Positions 1-5,450 of a stretch of DNA of 5,505 bases are shown in pieces. The first letter of the stretch is position 1; the number at the start of each line of letters is the position of its first letter. This DNA is from DAIOHQ01 sp036744635 (GTDB lineage: Bacteria > Planctomycetota > Phycisphaerae > Tepidisphaerales > Tepidisphaeraceae): assembly GCA_036744635.1 (NCBI GenBank), contig DAIOHQ010000290.1, forward strand, positions 1 to 5,505, in the 5' to 3' direction. The notes beneath the pieces are model-generated. The model saw nothing but the letters and a program-made list of their open reading frames with translations, searched no databases and was not told the DNA's origin. The position numbers were made by a program, and so were the translations under genes.

Positions 1-107
1 CGCCGGGGGAGGGTTGGGGAGGGGGTTCTTCTTTGATTGGTTCGCCAATTCTCGCATGGACAGACAAGCTCCCCCCTCCCTACCCTCCCCCGGCGTACCG
101 GGGAGGG
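1..107. repeat. G/C-run inverted repeat upstream of rpmB
   Basis: The first 25 bases are runs of G and bases 71-95 are the matching runs of C. Fourteen bases, ACCCTCCCCCGGCG at 82-95, are the exact reverse complement of bases 1-14, and the remainder pairs with a one-base slip. The right arm continues into a second foldback: CTCCCCCGG (85-93) pairs with CCGGGGAG (98-105) around CGTA with one bulged C. Inside the large loop is a small hairpin, ATTGG (36-40) and CCAAT (45-49), around TTCG. The left end is cut by the window edge, so a matching foldback may lie further left. I recall G-rich foldbacks of this kind as dispersed intergenic repeats in planctomycete-like genomes. It could also help end transcription of whatever gene lies to the left, but no clean T-tract follows. 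Confidence 0.7.
5..25 (+). other. Potential G-quadruplex, + strand
   Basis: Four G-runs of 5, 3, 4 and 5 bases are separated by A, TT and A, meeting the usual G3+N1-7 pattern with very short loops. The mirror-image C-runs at 71-91 (6, 3, 3 and 5 C separated by T, TA and T) give the same potential on the - strand. Whether either forms in the cell is unknown. Confidence 0.55.
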
Positions 108-168
108 AAATCAAAGGCAGCCGCCAAAACAGTCACGCACCCCGTCTTTCTGTTTTATCGCCCGCCGC

Positions 169-197
169 TTGCATTGGACTGCCGAGCTTCATACACT
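169..197 (+). promoter_or_regulatory. Possible sigma-70-type promoter for rpmB
   Basis: TTGCAT (169-174) and TACACT (192-197) are separated by exactly 17 bases. They match the TTGACA/TATAAT consensus at 3 of 6 and 4 of 6 positions. A start about seven bases after the second box would leave a 5' leader of roughly 25 bases containing the rpmB ribosome binding site. The spacing and placement are good but the boxes are weak, so this is a suggestion only. Confidence 0.3.
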
Positions 198-218
198 TCC
201 CGCCCCTAAACAAGAGAT

Positions 219-224
219 AGAGGA
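219..224 (+). promoter_or_regulatory. Ribosome binding site of rpmB
   Basis: AGAGGA ends six bases before the rpmB ATG and fits pairing to the 16S rRNA tail. It is the only convincing, correctly spaced Shine-Dalgarno sequence in front of any gene in this window. It fixes the rpmB start at 231. Confidence 0.75.
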
Positions 225-230
225 ATTCCG

Positions 231-503
231 ATGCCACGCGTTTGTTATTTCACCGGCAAGAAGACCAGCTTCGGCAAGAAAGTGACCCATCGCGGCAAGG
301 CCAAGTACCTTGGCGGCGTCGGCACCAAGATCACTGGCATCAGTTCACGTAAGTTCCGCCCGAACATCCAGAAGGTTCGCGCCGTCGTCAACGGCAGCGT
401 TGTGCGGATCAAGGTCAGCGCCAAGGCCATCCATATGGGCCTGGTCGTTAAGCCCGCGGTTCGCAGATACACCAAGGCCGCCGCGACCCCTGCCGCCGCC
501 TAA
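231..503 (+). CDS. rpmB: 50S ribosomal protein L28
   Basis: This 90-residue protein is a structural component of the large ribosomal subunit. It opens with MPRVCYFTGKK, the standard L28 start, followed by the basic segment around residues 17-45 (THRGKAK, GGVGTKITG, SRKFRPNIQKV) and the C-terminal VSAKAIHMGLVVKP block at about residues 62-75. The family is usually about 60-90 residues long. Only one cysteine is present (Cys5), so the zinc-binding CxxC pairs of some L28 proteins are absent. A short basic and alanine-rich tail (ending TKAAATPAAA) follows the conserved core. The ATG at 231 has a good ribosome binding site six bases upstream. The stop lies 16 bases before gatC, so the two genes are probably cotranscribed. 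The leader holds a weak candidate promoter; no other control site is evident. Confidence 0.95.
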   Translation: MPRVCYFTGKKTSFGKKVTHRGKAKYLGGVGTKITGISSRKFRPNIQKVRAVVNGSVVRIKVSAKAIHMGLVVKPAVRRYTKAAATPAAA

Positions 504-519
504 CCGCGGCTCAGCCCGC

Positions 520-840
520 ATGCCAGAGAACGAACCGATCTCCCTTGATGACGTCAAGCACGTCGCCAAGCTCGCGCGCCTGTGGCTCGATGAATCGCAC
601 CTTCTCCGCTTGGCCGGCCAGTTAGAGCCCATCTTTCACTACGTCAACAAAATGAGCAGCGTCGACGTTACAAACGTCGAGCCCATGGCCCACGCCCTCC
701 CCCTCCACAACGTCCTGCGCGAAGACATAATCGAGCGCAGCCTCCCCCTCGAGAAGGTGCTGGCCAACGCGCCAGCCACGGATGGCCCCTTCTTCAAGGT
801 TCCAAAAGTCCTGGGGGCTGACGAAGACTCGGCTGGATGA
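520..840 (+). CDS. gatC: Asp-tRNA(Asn)/Glu-tRNA(Gln) amidotransferase subunit C
   Basis: GatC is the small subunit that wraps around and stabilises GatA and GatB in the cytoplasmic GatCAB complex. That complex converts Glu-tRNA(Gln), and in many bacteria Asp-tRNA(Asn), to the correctly amidated forms. The 106-residue product has the family layout: an N-terminal helix segment (SLDDVKHVAKLARLWLDE, about residues 7-24), a middle segment with QLEPIFHYVNKM, the VEPMAHALPLHNVLRED block (about 54-70), and the C-terminal FFKVPKVL (about 92-99). The ATG at 520 is chosen because conserved sequence begins right after it. The frame stays open further upstream, but only as an overlap with rpmB. No Shine-Dalgarno sequence precedes it, so it may be translated by coupling to rpmB, whose stop is 16 bases upstream. 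gatA follows after a 167-base gap. Confidence 0.93.
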   Translation: MPENEPISLDDVKHVAKLARLWLDESHLLRLAGQLEPIFHYVNKMSSVDVTNVEPMAHALPLHNVLREDIIERSLPLEKVLANAPATDGPFFKVPKVLGADEDSAG

Positions 841-853
841 ATGAATCTTGTGG

Positions 854-873
854 TGCAGGCTTCCAAGCCTGCA
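854..873. repeat. Palindromic hairpin repeat in the gatC-gatA gap
   Basis: TGCAGGCTT (854-862) and AAGCCTGCA (865-873) form a perfect 9-bp stem around CC. It shares the core GGCTTCCA with the hairpin at 4340-4358 and resembles the one at 5451-5470, while the arm sequence differs. It lies 14 bases after the gatC stop and has no T-tract, so a simple intrinsic terminator is unlikely. It could stabilise the upstream mRNA or be a dispersed REP-like element. The rest of the gap (874-1007) shows no gene and no clear promoter. The 11-mer TACCCTCCCCC at 992-1002 is also found at 81-91, perhaps a fragment of the G/C-run repeat. Confidence 0.75.
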
Positions 874-1007
874 TTTGCCGACAAAAGGCGCATAACGCCG
901 GCACACCACTGAACTCCGTCCGGATTTATTCGCCTCTGCTGAACCGCTCCATCCAATCCGCGCGCGCTTTTACTTTCCCCCCGTGATTCCGTACCCTCCC
1001 CCTCGAA

Positions 1008-2474
1008 ATGCTTGCCTTCGACACACTGACAAGCGCTCGCAACGCCGTGCGCGCCCGGGACATCTCCTCCACCGAATTAACCCGCCAGGCCTTGGCGCGA
1101 ATTGAAGCGCTGGACAAAGACCTCTTCGCGTTTAACAGCACGTATCCCACCCGGGCCCTCGAACGTGCCAAGGCGGTTGATGATGGCCGCGTCACCGGCC
1201 CCATGGCCGGGGTGCCCATTGCGGTGAAGGACAACCTCTGCACCAGCTTCGGCACCACCACCTGCTCCTCACGCATCCTTCGTGATTTTCAATCGCCCTA
1301 CGACGCCACGGTCATCAAGCGCCTCGAAGACGCCGGCGCCATCATTCTGGGCAAGACCAATCTCGATGAATTTGCGATGGGCAGCTCCACCGAGAACAGC
1401 GCCTTTCACACCACGCGCAACCCCTGGGATTTTACCCGCGTGCCCGGTGGTTCCAGCGGTGGATCGGCTGCGGCATTGGCCGCCGGCCTGTGCTGCGCCT
1501 CGGTAGGTTCCGATACCGGCGGCTCCATCCGCCAGCCCGCCGCCCTGTGCGGCGTCGTCGGCCTCAAGCCCACGTATGGCTTGGTCAGCCGCTACGGTCT
1601 CATCGCCTTTGCCAGCTCACTGGATCAGATCGGCCCCTTCGGCTGGACGGTAGCGGACGTCGCCCTCCAGCTTCAGATCATTGCCGGCCACGACCCCAAA
1701 GACAGCACCAGCATCCCCCAGGCGCCGCCCGACTATCTCGCCCAAATCGATCGGCCCATCAAAGGACTGCGCATCGGCATCGCCAAAGAATATACCCTCG
1801 AAAGCGGGATGGACCCGCAGGTCCAGGCGGCCATCACCGCCGCCGTGCAGAAATACCGCGACATGGGCGCCACCACCGTCGATGTCTCACTCCCCCATAC
1901 CGAATACGGCATCGCCGCCTACTACGTCATCGCCCCATGTGAAGCCTCCAGCAACCTCGCCCGCTATGACGGCATTCACTACGGCCACCGAACCACCGCC
2001 CCCGTCAAGGACATCATCGAGCTCGTCAGCCGCTCCCGCGCCGAAGGCTTCGGCGAGGAAGTCAAACGCCGCATCATGATCGGCACCTATGCCCTCTCCA
2101 GCGGCTACTACGATGCCTACTACCTCCGCGCCCTCAAGATGCGCACCCTCATCAAGCGCGATTTCGATGAGGCCTTCAAAAAGTGCGATGTGATTCTTTC
2201 CCCCACAAGCCCAACACCCGCGTTCAAAGCCGGTGAAAAAACCGGCGACCCTCTTCAAATGTATCTCTGCGACGTCTTCACCGTCACCTGCAACATCGCG
2301 GGCATCGCCGGCATCAGCGTCCCGTGCGGCTTCACTGCCGGCGCTCAACCTCTGCCCATCGGTCTCCAACTGCTGGGTCCCACATTCAGCGAATCCCTCC
2401 TCTTCCGAGTCGCACGCATGTACGAATCCGCCACCAACTGGCACAAGCGCCGCCCCGTCCTCGACGCCGCGTAA
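1008..2474 (+). CDS. gatA: Asp-tRNA(Asn)/Glu-tRNA(Gln) amidotransferase subunit A
   Basis: GatA is the glutaminase of GatCAB: it hydrolyses glutamine and the released ammonia travels to GatB to amidate mischarged tRNA. The 488 residues match the family's usual length of about 480-490. The amidase-signature Ser-cisSer-Lys triad is intact: Lys74 in PIAVKDN, Ser149 in PGGSSGGSAAA and Ser173 in GSDTGGSIRQPA. Other conserved blocks are KTNLDEFAMGSSTENS (116-131), GLKPTYGLVSRYGLIAFASS (185-204), EVKRRIMIGTYALSSGYYDA (351-370), DPLQMYLCDVFT (414-425) and the C-terminal GISVPCGF and LPIGLQLLGP. An in-frame TGA at 984 excludes a longer protein, and the ATG at 1008 puts the conserved N-terminal helix in place. 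No Shine-Dalgarno sequence is visible; the 20 bases upstream are almost all pyrimidine. gatC lies upstream and gatB is elsewhere. Codons strongly prefer C in the third position. Confidence 0.96.
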   Translation: MLAFDTLTSARNAVRARDISSTELTRQALARIEALDKDLFAFNSTYPTRALERAKAVDDGRVTGPMAGVPIAVKDNLCTSFGTTTCSSRILRDFQSPYDATVIKRLEDAGAIILGKTNLDEFAMGSSTENSAFHTTRNPWDFTRVPGGSSGGSAAALAAGLCCASVGSDTGGSIRQPAALCGVVGLKPTYGLVSRYGLIAFASSLDQIGPFGWTVADVALQLQIIAGHDPKDSTSIPQAPPDYLAQIDRPIKGLRIGIAKEYTLESGMDPQVQAAITAAVQKYRDMGATTVDVSLPHTEYGIAAYYVIAPCEASSNLARYDGIHYGHRTTAPVKDIIELVSRSRAEGFGEEVKRRIMIGTYALSSGYYDAYYLRALKMRTLIKRDFDEAFKKCDVILSPTSPTPAFKAGEKTGDPLQMYLCDVFTVTCNIAGIAGISVPCGFTAGAQPLPIGLQLLGPTFSESLLFRVARMYESATNWHKRRPVLDAA

Positions 2475-2501
2475 CCGCGTCGCTCAGCCCGCGCGCTCAC
2501 C

Positions 2502-2521
2502 CAATGTGTTTATGAACATTG
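2502..2521. terminator. Weak hairpin between converging genes
   Basis: CAATGT (2502-2507) and ACATTG (2516-2521) can pair around eight bases in the 50-base gap between the converging stops of gatA and the membrane protein gene. The stem is short and AT-rich, and neither side has a proper T-run. The position suits a bidirectional terminator, but the structure is poor. Nothing better is visible in the gap. Confidence 0.2.
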
Positions 2522-2524
2522 CCT

Positions 2525-3172
2525 TTATCCGCGAGACCTTCTCCGGAAAACCTGTCGGAACACCCAATGCGTCGGCATGTAAAACACCACCGGCCAAAAC
2601 ACGATCTCGATTGCCAGATACGCCAACTCGGGAATCCGCGTCTGCACATTCTTAGGCTCCGGCCCGTACACCCGATTCACATTCACCGCCGCCGCGGGAT
2701 AAGCGGGGGGTTGACGGGGATCGATCTTACGGGGATCGGTCAATGCGTAGCTGGCGATCAGCACCGCCGTGCTTAACGCGATCTGACACGCCAGCGCCCG
2801 GCGGTCATATCCCAGACGACTCACCATCCACAGGAGCAGGAATGGAAGCCACAAATGAAATGTGGACAACCCGCGAACATAAAGCGGAACCCCGGGATCG
2901 AACATGTACCTCGCCACGCCCACAACCCGGCCGCCGGTCAGAAAATCGATGATCCATGCCGTCTGCGGAAGCGTCATCGCGACCGCGCTCATGCTGGCCA
3001 GCAATGAGTTCTCGCGCCAGAGAGCAACAATCGTGAGAATCGCCGCCACGTCGCAGAACCACAGAAAGTCCGCCGGCCCGTAAGCTCGCCAGTAAACGGG
3101 AATTACCAAGAGCATGAATAACGTGTAAACAATCTTCAGCCACAGTGGGATAAGGGATCTGCGTCGGCGCAT
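2525..3172 (-). CDS. Uncharacterised six-helix membrane protein
   Basis: I do not recognise a named family and assign no function. The 215-residue product starts with a basic MRRRR and has about six hydrophobic segments, near residues 9-28, 35-53, 57-78, 100-121, 126-145 and 181-203, so it should sit in the inner membrane. The loop at 146-180 is polar and proline-rich (DPRKIDPRQPP, then NVNRVYGPEP). A 15-base near-tandem repeat encodes the DPRKI/DPRQP pair. The tail is strongly basic (RQVFRRRSRG). The aromatic, charged segment WRAYGPADFLWFCD (28-41) and NVNRVYGP look like conserved motifs, and I recall similar anonymous membrane proteins in planctomycete genomes, without a database check. The ATG at 3172 fits, since the first helix begins soon after. 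It lies 69 bases after lpxK on the same strand and may be cotranscribed with it, or use the TATAAT at 3182-3187. Confidence 0.75.
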   Translation of the reverse strand: MRRRRSLIPLWLKIVYTLFMLLVIPVYWRAYGPADFLWFCDVAAILTIVALWRENSLLASMSAVAMTLPQTAWIIDFLTGGRVVGVARYMFDPGVPLYVRGLSTFHLWLPFLLLWMVSRLGYDRRALACQIALSTAVLIASYALTDPRKIDPRQPPAYPAAAVNVNRVYGPEPKNVQTRIPELAYLAIEIVFWPVVFYMPTHWVFRQVFRRRSRG

Positions 3173-3181
3173 CTCCCCGGG

Positions 3182-3187
3182 ATTATA
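3182..3187 (-). promoter_or_regulatory. Exact TATAAT just upstream of the membrane protein gene
   Basis: Read on the - strand, a perfect TATAAT -10 box ends nine bases before the ATG at 3172. No good -35 box sits at 16-18 bases; the nearest candidate, TTGCAG, is 20 bases away. If used, transcription would begin two or three bases before the start codon and give an almost leaderless message. The bases between box and start include GGGGAG directly abutting the ATG, which is too close for a normal ribosome binding site. Confidence 0.4.
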
Positions 3188-3241
3188 GCGGAAGCGCCAT
3201 CTTCCTGCTGCAAAAGGTTCGCATCCCCGAGGAAGTTTGGT

Positions 3242-4315
3242 CTACAGAACTCCGCGCACTTGAGTGAGCAATCCATCTCCATCCCCATCGATAAACCGCA
3301 ATTCCATTTCCACCCGCCAGATCGGCAGCAGGCCGTCTTGAGGCGGTAGGGCGGCGATCTTCGCCCAGTCCTTCTCGGTGGTCACCATTAAATCAGCCCC
3401 CGCCGCCCGTCCCTCGGCATTCAACGATGCAATCTCCGCCGCGCTGTAATCGTGGTGGTCGCCATACCATCGGCGGCCGGCGCTATCGCCAAACGCTGCG
3501 AGCGGCTTTTCCAACGCTTGGGGATTTCCGATCCCGCAAAACACGAAATACCTTCGCCCCGATAAAGCTTCCATCGGAACACGCTCGAATTCGCTGCTAA
3601 GACCTACCAGCGCATGAACCGCTCGATAAATCGGCGCAGCGGAATTGAACCGGCGAATTTGCCCTTCGATCTGACTAATGTCCTCAGCTGATTGCTGGTC
3701 CGCGTGCGTAATGATGATCGCGCCTGCACGCGACAGTCCGGATAACGGCTCGCGCAAAAGTCCCCGCGGCAATACATGGCCAAATCCGAACGGGTTGACC
3801 GCACTAATCAGTACGATATCCATGTCGCGTGCCGCCCGGCGATGCTGAAACGCATCATCCAGCAACAGCACTTGCACTTCGGGGTGGTGTGCAATGAGAG
3901 AGGCCGCTCCGGCAATGCGATCGGGATTGGCCTCTAGAAAGACCACCGGCCGAGACCCGTCATTGAGCGCGCGATCAAGCATGGTCAGCTCGTCGCCCAG
4001 TTCACCGGGCTTCGAACCGTACCCGCGCGAGAGAATCCCCACTTGCCGGCCCTCGTCTCGCAATCGCTCGGCCAGCCACCGCACCACCGGCGTTTTCCCG
4101 GTGCCGCCCGTGGTAATGTTCCCGATGCTGATCACCGGCCGGCCGAGTCGATGCGTTTTGAGAACGCGCGATGCATACAATCTGTTCCGCACGCTCATGG
4201 CACCGGAATAAAACGGTTCGACTACCCGAGCGGCGCTGCGCAAGACGAGGGCACCCGTACTTCTTTCGCTGCCATCCATCAGGCGCTGGACAAATTGTGC
4301 TAACCCGGATTTCAC
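3242..4315 (-). CDS. lpxK: Tetraacyldisaccharide 4'-kinase (lipid A synthesis)
   Basis: LpxK phosphorylates the 4' position of the tetraacyldisaccharide 1-phosphate with ATP to give lipid IVA, acting at the cytoplasmic face of the inner membrane. From the GTG at 4315 it has 357 residues, within the usual 320-360. Visible blocks are the membrane-proximal VEPFYSGAMSVRNRLY (about 32-47), the P-loop ISIGNITTGGTGKTP (62-76, Lys74), ILSRGYGS (94-101), a GDE at 107-109, LLLDDAFQHR (150-159; the usual Gly after DD is Ala), HVLPRGLLREP (180-190) and, near the end, GDHHDYS and VTTEKDWAKI. The frame opens earlier, at a GTG at 4414, but that stretch reads through a palindromic repeat (ACTGWKPV) and is probably not protein. 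The ATG at 4279 is another option, yet FVQRLMDGSERS just before and after it looks like native LpxK N-terminus. No strong ribosome binding site supports any choice. gluQ lies upstream on the same strand. Confidence 0.92.
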   Translation of the reverse strand: MKSGLAQFVQRLMDGSERSTGALVLRSAARVVEPFYSGAMSVRNRLYASRVLKTHRLGRPVISIGNITTGGTGKTPVVRWLAERLRDEGRQVGILSRGYGSKPGELGDELTMLDRALNDGSRPVVFLEANPDRIAGAASLIAHHPEVQVLLLDDAFQHRRAARDMDIVLISAVNPFGFGHVLPRGLLREPLSGLSRAGAIIITHADQQSAEDISQIEGQIRRFNSAAPIYRAVHALVGLSSEFERVPMEALSGRRYFVFCGIGNPQALEKPLAAFGDSAGRRWYGDHHDYSAAEIASLNAEGRAAGADLMVTTEKDWAKIAALPPQDGLLPIWRVEMELRFIDGDGDGLLTQVRGVL

Positions 4316-4337
4316 GCCGTGCGCCCCGCCCTCTCGT

Positions 4338-4462
4338 GACACGGGCTTCCAGCCCGTGCAAGCGATTTGATCCGGAACCAAATTTGAGTTTTCACATGCC
4401 GCCAAGTCCCGCACGGGCTGTCTTCGACCCTGAGGCTCAGACCCGAAGGGGAAGCCCGTGTC
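4338..4462. repeat. Exact 13-base inverted repeat pair in the gluQ-lpxK gap
   Basis: GACACGGGCTTCC at 4338-4350 recurs as its exact reverse complement at 4450-4462, enclosing 99 bases. The enclosed stretch has no gene of its own and includes CTGAG-G-CTCAG at 4430-4440. Each 13-mer is also half of its own local hairpin (4340-4358 and 4447-4478). This looks like two copies of a REP-like element in opposite orientation, as in bacterial interspersed mosaic elements. Confidence 0.65.
4340..4358. repeat. Palindromic hairpin repeat upstream of lpxK
   Basis: CACGGGCT (4340-4347) and AGCCCGTG (4351-4358) form a perfect 8-bp stem around TCC. The core GGCTTCCA is shared with the element at 854-873, and the flank GTGACACGGG (4336-4345) is identical to 5451-5460. 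It lies 25 bases upstream of the preferred lpxK start. On the - strand it reads as TGWKPV, which extends the lpxK frame artificially. There is no T-tract. Confidence 0.75.
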
Positions 4463-4478
4463 CCGACACGCTTCCCCT
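4447..4478 (-). repeat. Long bulged hairpin after gluQ
   Basis: AGGGGAAGC (4447-4455) pairs with GCTTCCCCT (4470-4478). After a two-base CC bulge, GTGT (4458-4461) pairs with ACAC (4466-4469) around CCCG. It begins nine bases past the gluQ stop on the - strand, where a terminator would be expected, but no T-run follows on either strand. It might act as an mRNA-end stabiliser or a weak or factor-assisted terminator, or simply be the second copy of the palindromic repeat. Confidence 0.6.
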
Positions 4479-4487
4479 GCGCGATCA

Positions 4488-5441
4488 TCAACTCATTAGC
4501 CATTCATCATCCGCTTGCGAAAACACAACCTGTCCCCGTGGCACGCGCCTAAGATCAAACGATTTTATCAGATCATCCGCCCGCATACCCGCCGAGATAT
4601 CGGCGACCCCACACCACCGCGCCAGCAGCCCCACCACTCGCTCCGGCTTCACCCCTTTTTTCCGGTAATGCGATAGCCGCGTGTCCCCATGTCGCTTGGC
4701 CAGCCGCCGGCCATCCGTCCCCACAACCAGCGGCAGATGCCAATACTTCGGCACGCGATCCCCCGTTCCCAGCGCCCGATAAATCATCAGCTGTCGCGGC
4801 GTCGAATCCAGCAAATCATCTCCCCGAACCACCCGATCCACCCCCATCTCCGCATCATCCACCACCACCGCCAACTGATAAGCCGGCGTCCCATCCGCCT
4901 TCGCGATCACAAAATCCCCAAGCTCCCGCCACGGATCAAACTTCCGCAATCCCATAAACTCGTCCTGAAACTCAATCGCCTCCGCCCCCACCGCAAACCG
5001 CACACAAGCCGGCTTCCCGCTTATACGCTCCGCCGCCTCCACCGATGCATACTTCCCCCGGCAAGTCCCCGGATAAACCACCGCCCCATCCTCCGTGTGC
5101 GGCGCGCTCGCCGCAGCCTCGACCTCCTTCCGGCTGCAAACGCACGGATACGCCTGCCCCGACTGCATCAGCTTTTCAATCGCCTCCCTATAAGTCCCCA
5201 TCCGCCCCGACTGATAAACCGGCCCCTCGTCCCAATTCAGTCCCAGCCATCGCAGGTCTTCGATCAGCTCCACATCCGCATTTGGCTTGATCCTTGGCCC
5301 ATCGATATCCTCAATCCGCAGGATAATTTTCCACCCCTGCTGCCGCGCGATGATCCAGTTCACAAGAAACGTCCGCGCGTTCCCCAGATGCAGGGCGCCT
5401 GTCGGTGAGGGTGCCAGTCGCGTGATCGGCTGATGTGACAC
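4488..5441 (-). CDS. gluQ: Glutamyl-Q tRNA(Asp) synthetase
   Basis: GluQRS is a truncated glutamyl-tRNA synthetase paralogue. It activates glutamate without tRNA and attaches it to the queuosine at position 34 of tRNA(Asp). From the GTG at 5441 it has 317 residues, matching the roughly 300-residue family and lacking the anticodon-binding domain of full-length GltX. The class I motifs are present: APSPTGALHLGNAR (HIGH-type, HLGN at 18-21) and RLAKRHG (KMSKS-type, 246-252). The zinc site typical of the family is intact: Cys100 and Cys102 in CVC, Tyr123 and Cys127 in YPGTCRG. RIEDIDGPR and HYRKKG are further family marks. The frame extends upstream to a TTG at 5495, but those 18 residues read through a palindromic repeat, so the GTG is preferred. 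AGGGA lies almost against it, closer than is usual. lpxK follows after 172 bases. Third codon positions favour G. Confidence 0.92.
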   Translation of the reverse strand: MSHQPITRLAPSPTGALHLGNARTFLVNWIIARQQGWKIILRIEDIDGPRIKPNADVELIEDLRWLGLNWDEGPVYQSGRMGTYREAIEKLMQSGQAYPCVCSRKEVEAAASAPHTEDGAVVYPGTCRGKYASVEAAERISGKPACVRFAVGAEAIEFQDEFMGLRKFDPWRELGDFVIAKADGTPAYQLAVVVDDAEMGVDRVVRGDDLLDSTPRQLMIYRALGTGDRVPKYWHLPLVVGTDGRRLAKRHGDTRLSHYRKKGVKPERVVGLLARWCGVADISAGMRADDLIKSFDLRRVPRGQVVFSQADDEWLMS

Positions 5442-5450
5442 GTCCCTGTT

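Noticed and set aside
14..285. Small open frames in the first 285 bases
   Set aside because: They run through the G/C-run repeat and the rpmB leader, have low-complexity products, and lack ribosome binding sites.
310..519. Upstream extension of the gatC frame overlapping rpmB
   Set aside because: The extra 70 residues lie within rpmB in another frame and have no GatC similarity; conserved GatC sequence begins right after the ATG at 520.
854..873. Intrinsic terminator after gatC
   Set aside because: The stem is perfect but no T-tract follows, gatA continues in the same direction, and similar hairpins recur elsewhere in the window as repeats.
1887..2444. Open - strand frame of 185 codons opposite gatA
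   Set aside because: It is a Gly/Ala/Asp/Glu-rich antisense shadow of a well-supported gatA, with no recognisable motifs.
2714..2743. 15-base direct repeat containing ACGGGGATCG twice
   Set aside because: It is within the membrane protein gene and simply encodes DPRKI followed by DPRQP; a short local duplication explains it.
4689..5408. Open + strand frame of 239 codons opposite gluQ
   Set aside because: Its product is rich in Pro, Arg, His and Ile, as expected from the antisense of a G-ending codon gene, and it lies fully within a confidently identified gluQ.
4488..5441. Full-length glutamyl-tRNA synthetase (gltX), possibly truncated
   Set aside because: The C-x-C and YPGTC zinc motif and a length of about 317 residues are those of intact GluQRS, so no truncation needs to be assumed.
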